Positions 8,465 through 13,962 of a stretch of 20,556 bases of DNA are shown piece after piece. Both the position numbers and the translations under genes were made by a program. Positions within the stretch are counted from its first letter, which is position 1, and each line of letters opens with the position of its first letter. The notes below the pieces were generated by a model. It ran no database searches. It saw only the letters and a program-made list of their open reading frames with translations, and was not told where the DNA came from. Source of the DNA: Mariprofundaceae bacterium (GTDB taxonomy: Bacteria > Pseudomonadota > Zetaproteobacteria > Mariprofundales > Mariprofundaceae); assembly GCA_027035825.1 (NCBI GenBank), contig JALVTX010000252.1:1-20556 (forward strand), given 5' to 3'.

Positions 8465-8884
8465 ATGAAACGTCTCCTCGGCACCGTGTTCTTGGCGCTG
8501 GCCATCGCCGCCTGCACCCCTTACCAGGCCAACCAGCAGGAAGACGCCGCCAGGATGCTCGACAAGCTCTATGCGGCCATCGACCAAGAGGACTGGGGCA
8601 CGGCCCTGTCCCTCTATGGCAAGCGCTTCTACGAGGAATATCCCCGCGCGCAATGGAAGGCGCGGCTCGTGAAACTCCGCGAGAGGCTCGGCCATGTGAA
8701 GGGCCGCGACCTGGTATTCAGCCAGCGCGACGCCAAGTATCGCTACGATGCCTATATCTTTTCCTACACCGTGCACTACGAAAAGGGTGACACGCGCGAC
8801 CTCATCACCATCTACAAGGCCGTGGACGAAAAGACGGGCCTGCACATCGTGGCCCACGTCATCAAGCCGCTGAAGCGCTCCTGA
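8465..8884 (+). CDS. Small lipoprotein of unknown function
   Basis: A 139-residue predicted lipoprotein. MKRLLGTVFLALAIAAC is a textbook type II signal sequence: basic start, hydrophobic core and lipobox IAAC with C17 as the lipidated residue. The mature part is a compact alpha+beta domain, with a YAAIDQEDWGTALSLYGKRF helix pair and later strands (YRYDAYIFSYTVHYEKG, LITIYKAVDEKTG). This resembles small DUF4019/NTF2-like periplasmic domains, a weak inference. I do not recognise a specific function. It is divergent from the MFS gene with 90 bases between the starts. No good Shine-Dalgarno is visible before ATG 8465, so translation may be weak. It faces the tRNA-Arg block and has a small hairpin after its stop. 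Confidence 0.8.
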   Translation: MKRLLGTVFLALAIAACTPYQANQQEDAARMLDKLYAAIDQEDWGTALSLYGKRFYEEYPRAQWKARLVKLRERLGHVKGRDLVFSQRDAKYRYDAYIFSYTVHYEKGDTRDLITIYKAVDEKTGLHIVAHVIKPLKRS

Positions 8885-8885
8885 C

Positions 8886-8905
8886 GCCGGCTACAACAGG
8901 CCGGC
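8886..8905 (+). terminator. Possible weak hairpin after the lipoprotein gene
   Basis: Six-base arms GCCGGC (8886-8891 and 8900-8905) flank an eight-base loop just after the lipoprotein stop. There is no T-run after it, so it would at best be a weak or factor-dependent end. Transcripts that pass it would meet the stronger hairpin at 8939-8963. Confidence 0.3.
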
Positions 8906-8938
8906 AAAGAATGGCAAGACAAGCCGGCGGAAACGACA

Positions 8939-8963
8939 AAGGCCGCGCATGTCGCGCGGCCTT
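8939..8963 (-). terminator. Rho-independent terminator after tRNA-Arg
   Basis: A perfect ten-base inverted repeat AAGGCCGCGC / GCGCGGCCTT with a five-base loop. On the minus strand it is followed by TTGTCGTTTCC, a T-rich tail. It lies 15 bases past the tRNA-Arg 3' end and probably ends the minus-strand transcript(s) coming from the tRNA-Ser/lipoprotein/tRNA-Arg block. Confidence 0.75.
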
Positions 8964-8977
8964 CGCATCAAGAAAGA

Positions 8978-9031
8978 TGGCGCACCCGGAGCGATTCGAA
9001 CGCCCGACCCTCAGATTCGTAGTCTGATGCT

Positions 9032-9054
<23 letters not shown>
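8978..9054 (-). tRNA. tRNA-Arg(ACG)
   Basis: A 77-base cloverleaf including an encoded CCA. Acceptor arms are GCACCCG and CGGGTGC with discriminator G. The D-arm is GCTC/GAGC, and the anticodon stem TCAGA/TCTGA encloses CTACGAA with anticodon ACG (9018-9020 on the plus strand). The T-loop is TTCGAAT. The sequence is very close to the E. coli tRNA-Arg(ACG) plan. Its first 23 bases also encode the last codons and the stop of the upstream DUF2155-like lipoprotein frame. Confidence 0.97.
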
Positions 9055-9642
<588 letters not shown>

Positions 9643-9682
9643 GTTTGACACCGCAAGCGCGAGATTTCCCCGCGCGCGGCGA

Positions 9683-9710
9683 AATCTAGGGAACCCTTGG
9701 GAAAGTGCAA
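9683..9710 (-). promoter_or_regulatory. Candidate sigma70 promoter for tRNA-Ser(GCU)
   Basis: On the minus strand TTGCAC (9710-9705) and TAGATT (9688-9683) are separated by 16 bases, about 40 bases upstream of the tRNA 5' end. The match is only moderate (3/6 and 4/6). The -10 element overlaps one arm of an inverted repeat (9662-9668 with 9681-9687). Confidence 0.4.
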
Positions 9711-9741
9711 CACGGTCGCGCCCTGCCCCCTGCGGTCAAGA

Positions 9742-10152
9742 TCACAGGGAGGAATCAAACAACCGGGCCGCGACCCTGCGGAGACCCAAATCGCGCATGG
9801 CCTCGCCAAACGCTGGCTCTCGCTCGGCCACATCCCCAACGACCCGGTTCGGCAAGGCCAGCACGCGAACCCGGCCATCGGCAATGGCATTGGCCACCGG
9901 AAGGCTGATGCCGGAGGCCGAGATCTCGCCCATCACGGCTCCCTTGCGAAGCACGGCAATCAGTTCGCCATCCGCTCCCTCAATGCGAACCTTGCCCTCG
10001 ATCACCAGGAACAGGTTTTCGTTCGGCTTGTTTTCCCGAATCAGGCAATCTCCATCCTCGCAATCCCGAACCTCGGCCGCCCTGGCAAGCCGTTGGCGCG
10101 ACGCATCGGTCAGCAAACCAAAGATCGGGTGCAGGTTCAGGATATCTTCCAT
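9742..10152 (-). CDS. Single-domain cyclic-nucleotide-binding-fold (CNBD) protein
   Basis: A 136-residue protein made of one CRP-type beta-roll. LHPIFGLLTDASRQRLARAA is the usual leading helix, CEDGDCLIRENKPNENLFLV and IEGKVRIEG are the beta-roll, and AVMGEISAS (E76) starts the phosphate-binding cassette. No DNA-binding domain or membrane helix follows. The cassette arginine that contacts the nucleotide phosphate (R82 in E. coli CRP) is replaced: the corresponding stretch is LPVANA, with V86 at about that place. Canonical cAMP/cGMP binding is therefore doubtful. I chose ATG 10152 because CTGGAGG lies six bases upstream; ATG 10188 has no clear site. It is last in the exopolysaccharide-type cluster, 99 bases after the glycosyltransferase, and may be a regulatory subunit. 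Confidence 0.82.
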   Translation of the reverse strand: MEDILNLHPIFGLLTDASRQRLARAAEVRDCEDGDCLIRENKPNENLFLVIEGKVRIEGADGELIAVLRKGAVMGEISASGISLPVANAIADGRVRVLALPNRVVGDVAEREPAFGEAMRDLGLRRVAARLFDSSL

Positions 10153-10165
10153 GCAAGCCTCCAGC

Positions 10166-10198
10166 GCGGCCCGAAGCCGCCATCTCATCCGCGAGATG
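10166..10198 (-). repeat. Two adjacent hairpins between the glycosyltransferase and CNBD genes
   Basis: Two small inverted repeats abut each other: GCGGC/GCCGC with a five-base loop (10166-10180), and CATCTC/GAGATG with a six-base loop (10181-10198). They lie directly upstream of the Shine-Dalgarno of the CNBD gene. Neither is followed by a T-run on the minus strand, so they are not ordinary terminators. They may be processing or stability elements that set the dose of the last gene. Confidence 0.4.
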
Positions 10199-10251
10199 AA
10201 GCGAAGCCCATTCTATCCGGCCACGGCAACTAATGCATCCCCATCCAACCC

Positions 10252-11586
10252 CTACATTCCCTCCCTTCTGGCAATGCGGGAAACCTTCCATGGATTCCAA
10301 GGATCCTGATACGAAGCGCCGTGCAAGAATTCCGTGACATAAGCGTAGGTGCGAACCACACGGATAAAGAAACCAACATAGAAAGGCATCAGGGGAAGAA
10401 ACCAGATCAGATGGAAATCGTCGCGGCGCACCGTATCCTTGAGCAACACGATGGCAATGGCATAGGCGACGATGTTCGCCAGAAGGTAAAGCAGGTAGTT
10501 GACCATGATGATGCGGGGGAACAGCGGCGCCTGAAACACCGTGATCTGCACGATATAAACCCACCAGAGCAGGTTCAGAAAGATATTCGAATACAGGTTC
10601 TCGGCGACCGTGACAAAATCGGTCACCCGGAAATTCCGGTCGAACTTCAACATGTCCACATGCTTGCGGGCGCGAAAGCGCACCACGGAACGATCCCAGC
10701 GCAGCCGCTGCTTGGCAAGCTTGATCGGCGTATCGGGAACCTGCGTATAACACACGGCGTAGGGTTCATGATGCACGCGCCACCCCAGCTTGCGAAACTT
10801 CAGGGTGATGTCTCCATCCAGCCCGGGACCAACGTCCCAACCCTTCAGCTCACGCAAAACATCCGCGCGAAATGCGCCGAAGGCGCCCGCAACAATACGC
10901 AGCATGCCGAGCATGGAAGCAATCGTTCGCCCGACGGATATCCCCTTCATGTATTCGATGGCCTGAAGACGGGTGGTGATGCTGTCGGAAGCGTTGCGCA
11001 CACGGATATCGCCGCCCACCATCCCGATTGCGGGCTCAAGGAAAAACGGAATCAGAATGCGCTCGATGGAATCCGGGTTCAGGTGGAGATCGGCATCCAG
11101 GTGAACGATGAATCGCCCCTTGGCGTAAGCGAGGGCGGTATTGGCGGCGGATGCCTTCCCTCCGCGCTCCTCGTTGCGAATGAAGTGCCGGATCAGCCCT
11201 TTCCGCTTCAGCCTGCGACCAATGATCTCCGTGTCATCATCCGAGCCGTCATCCACGACAATGAGCTCCAGCTTCGAATACGTCTGCCCGCGCAGGGATT
11301 CGGCCAACGCGGCCAAGTGCTTGCCCTCGTTCTTCCCGGGCACAAGCACCGAAACCAGCGGACGTTCCCTGAACAACTGCTTGCGCGCGATGGCGTATCG
11401 CCTCGCCCGCCTCCTCCTCAAGGGTAGATAAGCGAAAATGACGAGAAAGTCGAGCAGCACGTAGCGGGGCAGGTCAAAAACGAGAAACGACCAGAAGTAC
11501 TTCAGGAAATGCTCGGAATCCATGTAGAAAATGAAGTGGAGGAACGATTGAACCTTCTCGATGCTGTCGAGAAAAAGGCTTTCCAT
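10252..11586 (-). CDS. Processive family-2 glycosyltransferase, membrane polysaccharide synthase
   Basis: A 444-residue inner-membrane GT2 enzyme, predicted to polymerise sugar from a nucleotide-sugar on the cytoplasmic face and push it through its own channel. N-terminal hydrophobic segments (about 28-56) precede the GT-A domain: SVLVPGKNEG (79-88), VVDDGSDDD (110-118), DAD at 164-166, GAFGAFR (234-240), GLDGDITLKF with D259 as likely base, and QRLRW at 293-297. DxD plus Q-x2-RW is the hallmark of processive beta-glycan synthases (BcsA, PgaC, Alg8, hyaluronan synthase). C-terminal hydrophobic segments are at about 330-350, 358-382 and 393-410. No PilZ domain is present. The start is one base after the TackOD1-like gene stop, so translation is coupled. 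The sugar cannot be predicted. Confidence 0.92.
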   Translation of the reverse strand: MESLFLDSIEKVQSFLHFIFYMDSEHFLKYFWSFLVFDLPRYVLLDFLVIFAYLPLRRRRARRYAIARKQLFRERPLVSVLVPGKNEGKHLAALAESLRGQTYSKLELIVVDDGSDDDTEIIGRRLKRKGLIRHFIRNEERGGKASAANTALAYAKGRFIVHLDADLHLNPDSIERILIPFFLEPAIGMVGGDIRVRNASDSITTRLQAIEYMKGISVGRTIASMLGMLRIVAGAFGAFRADVLRELKGWDVGPGLDGDITLKFRKLGWRVHHEPYAVCYTQVPDTPIKLAKQRLRWDRSVVRFRARKHVDMLKFDRNFRVTDFVTVAENLYSNIFLNLLWWVYIVQITVFQAPLFPRIIMVNYLLYLLANIVAYAIAIVLLKDTVRRDDFHLIWFLPLMPFYVGFFIRVVRTYAYVTEFLHGASYQDPWNPWKVSRIARREGM

Positions 11587-11587
11587 C

Positions 11588-12991
11588 TCAGGCGACCATT
11601 CCCTCGTCCCAGGACTGGATGCCCTCCACGGCCTCGATGCGCCCCTCCGCGCCGGAAGGCATGGAAAGCGCTTCCTGAAAGATGGCGTCCAGCCGCTGAA
11701 TGATGCGTTCCTTCACCGCTTCCGCTCCCTGAACATCCGTCTCGGTCAGCAGCACATTCGCCACCGAGCGGCCGACGATGGTCATCATGTCCGAGGAACG
11801 CATCTCGGCCACGATGGCATTGGCCATGTCACGGTAGAATTCCACGCTGCGCTCTCCCAGCCGGGACAACGCCTCGGAAAGGTTCCGGATGTCCAGAATC
11901 AGCAAGCTGCTCGTTGACTTCCCATAACGCTGAATCCGCTCCATCTCCATCTTTACGATGCGAGAAAATGATTCGTTATCAATAAGTTCAAGATTTTCCT
12001 TCAAGAGCCTGTTAAAGAGCTGCTCCTGCCCGAACAAGGCCACATTGGAGCCAAGGGCGGTAATCGAATAGGCGTAAACCGTACGCTGAATCTGATCCTC
12101 GGGCGCCGTGCGGCGACCGCAGTTGTAACAGACGGTCGAGGGCTCTGGCTCCTCGAACACAAACTGACAGTCATTGCAGCGAAAGATGAGGGAGGGCTTG
12201 TCATAATCCACGCCAATGTGCTTCAGGCCCAAATCGCACTTGGGGCAGACCAGCACATCGCCCCGGCGGTACTCGCTCATCGCCGCCACGTAACCGCAGC
12301 GGAAATGGTGAATCATCTCCTCGCTTTCCAGGTTCGGCGAGCCGCAATCCGGGCAGGTCTCCATGAAATTGAGAAACGCGCACTCGCAATGCACGCAATG
12401 AAAGGCCCGGGTAATGAAACGCCCCTCGATGAGATGCTGCTTCCGCAATTCCTCCAACAGCTCCCAGATGCTGGCATCCTCTTCCGGAAAGAACATGTCC
12501 AGCTTCGGATAGCTGTAACCGCCCAAGGCGCTGGTCGTCTGCACGGGCATTTGCTCCATGCTTCCTCGGGAGGCCATGAAACGGAGCAATCGCATGGACA
12601 GTTGCTGCTGGCCAAGCACGTTGGGAATCTTCTGCTGATAATGCTTGGAGGCCAGAATGTGGTGAATCAACTCTTCCTGCTCGGGCGCCACCGGATGCAT
12701 GCGCTCATCGGCGCTGCCCACGGCGTCCACGGCTTCCCGCAGAATGGGGTGCGCCTGCGCCGCACCCGCGCCAAGCACCACGGGCTTCAGATAGACCTTC
12801 GTATTCGCATGGCCGCGCACATCGCGTAGCATCCCCATGGCCTCATCCGCATCCGCGCCATCGAGCACGAAAAAGTCCGCCCTGGACGCCATCTCGTCAT
12901 CCAGATTGTCCGGCGACAACCGCGCGCCACCCTCCGGCACGAACTTGGCGGCATCATGCGTCAGAACGAGAAACACCGGATCTAGCGCCAT
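11588..12991 (-). CDS. TackOD1-like zinc-ribbon protein with degenerate GGDEF domain, probable c-di-GMP receptor
   Basis: A 467-residue soluble regulator. Residues 1-75 look like a degenerate receiver-type fold (VFLVLTHD, FFVLDGAD, VYLKP). About 165-300 is a cysteine-rich module with 12 cysteines in mostly CxxC pairs (199/202, 213/216, 249/252, 272/275, 288/291, plus 204 and 232) and IHHFRCGYVA and CPKCDLGLKHIGVDYD. I recognise this as a TackOD1-type output domain. About 340-440 aligns with GGDEF domains (MERIQRYGKSTSSLLILDI, then LTETDVQGAEAVKERI). The GGDEF motif is replaced by GRSVA (407-411), so it should not make c-di-GMP. RSSD (398-401) sits exactly five residues before it, the I-site position. 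ATG 12991 has GGAGGTGA upstream and overlaps the HlyD stop by 10 bases. Confidence 0.85.
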   Translation of the reverse strand: MALDPVFLVLTHDAAKFVPEGGARLSPDNLDDEMASRADFFVLDGADADEAMGMLRDVRGHANTKVYLKPVVLGAGAAQAHPILREAVDAVGSADERMHPVAPEQEELIHHILASKHYQQKIPNVLGQQQLSMRLLRFMASRGSMEQMPVQTTSALGGYSYPKLDMFFPEEDASIWELLEELRKQHLIEGRFITRAFHCVHCECAFLNFMETCPDCGSPNLESEEMIHHFRCGYVAAMSEYRRGDVLVCPKCDLGLKHIGVDYDKPSLIFRCNDCQFVFEEPEPSTVCYNCGRRTAPEDQIQRTVYAYSITALGSNVALFGQEQLFNRLLKENLELIDNESFSRIVKMEMERIQRYGKSTSSLLILDIRNLSEALSRLGERSVEFYRDMANAIVAEMRSSDMMTIVGRSVANVLLTETDVQGAEAVKERIIQRLDAIFQEALSMPSGAEGRIEAVEGIQSWDEGMVA

Positions 12992-13962
12992 CCCATCACC
13001 TCCACCTCCATCTCCATGAACGCGCGCCAAAGCATCGCATCCTTGTCGTCCAGCGGCCGAATGATGGTGAGCACGCGGGTGCGTTCGGGGATGTAGTTCT
13101 TGCGCATGTGATTCATCGCGACGGGCACGGACGTGGATTCAATCCGAACGATCTGCCCGCGGCTTTTGCTGCCATCCGGGAAACGAATCTTGACCTGCTT
13201 GCCAAGCGTCAGATCGTCAAAGTAGTCATTCTTGAAAATCGCGCGAATCTCCACCGGCGCGTGATCGGGCACGAAATCCAGAATGGGCGTGGCCCGCTGC
13301 ACCACTTCGTCGGCCTTCCGCTCCACGGCCACGATGACGCCATCCGCCGGCGCCCGGATCAACTCATCCTCGCAACCGTTACCGCCCGGCGCGGATGCAA
13401 GCTCCTTGATCTCCGCCCGGCGCAGACGGATGGTCTGACGGAGCAAGGCGATGTCCCGATCAAGATCGCCAATCTGGTCGCGCAGCGCCCGGATGCGGCC
13501 CGGACTGTCGCCAAACAATTCCATCGCCCGGCGCCGCCTCAGGCCGTCCAGCGTCGTCCGGGCCAGCTTGCGTTTCTCGATGAGCGTTCGCAACTTGTAG
13601 GCATCCAGCGTGTTCCGCACCTTCAAATCGCGCAACGCCCTGTTGCCCAGGGACGGGCGGCATTCAAAAGGACTGCCCACGCGCGCGAGAAGCGCCCCCT
13701 TCTTCACGCACGCCCCCACGCCGTGCGGCTCTTCCAAAATGCGCCCGCCTCGCGCCGAGGCGATGACCACATGATGCACCACCACCCGGCCTCGCTGGTT
13801 GAAATACAGTAACTGGTAGCCGACGTAAAAAAACGCATAAAGCGTCAGAAACAGCAACACCGCGAGATAGGCCCATTGCGTCAGCCGCCTTCCCCAGCCG
13901 CGTCGGGGAGCTGGCTTGTCCTCGAACTGCGTCAGCTTGCGCCGGGGGTGCCGAAGCTTCAT
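12982..13962 (-). CDS. HlyD-family membrane fusion/periplasmic adaptor protein
   Basis: A 326-residue adaptor. A basic N-terminus (1-27) and one membrane helix (about 29-48) are followed by the first half of a lipoyl domain (about 58-95, VVIASARGGRI, GVGACVKKGALLARVG). A coiled-coil hairpin follows (about 107-190), then the second lipoyl half (about 199-230, ELIRAPADGVIVAV, KADEVVQRATPI), then a beta-barrel region with LGKQVKIRFPDG. This is the plan of HlyD/EmrA adaptors that bridge an inner-membrane partner to an outer-membrane channel. Alg44 of the alginate system has a similar HlyD-like part but adds PilZ; none is present here. ATG at 13962 overlaps the upstream stop by 4 bases. The open frame extends to 14268 but only inside the upstream gene, and I reject it. 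Confidence 0.9.
   Translation of the reverse strand: MKLRHPRRKLTQFEDKPAPRRGWGRRLTQWAYLAVLLFLTLYAFFYVGYQLLYFNQRGRVVVHHVVIASARGGRILEEPHGVGACVKKGALLARVGSPFECRPSLGNRALRDLKVRNTLDAYKLRTLIEKRKLARTTLDGLRRRRAMELFGDSPGRIRALRDQIGDLDRDIALLRQTIRLRRAEIKELASAPGGNGCEDELIRAPADGVIVAVERKADEVVQRATPILDFVPDHAPVEIRAIFKNDYFDDLTLGKQVKIRFPDGSKSRGQIVRIESTSVPVAMNHMRKNYIPERTRVLTIIRPLDDKDAMLWRAFMEMEVEVMGWR

Noticed and set aside
8375..8857. N-terminal extension of the MFS transporter frame
   Set aside because: It runs antisense to the lipoprotein gene. ATG 8374 has GGAGG upstream and begins just before the diagnostic MYDWANSAF motif.
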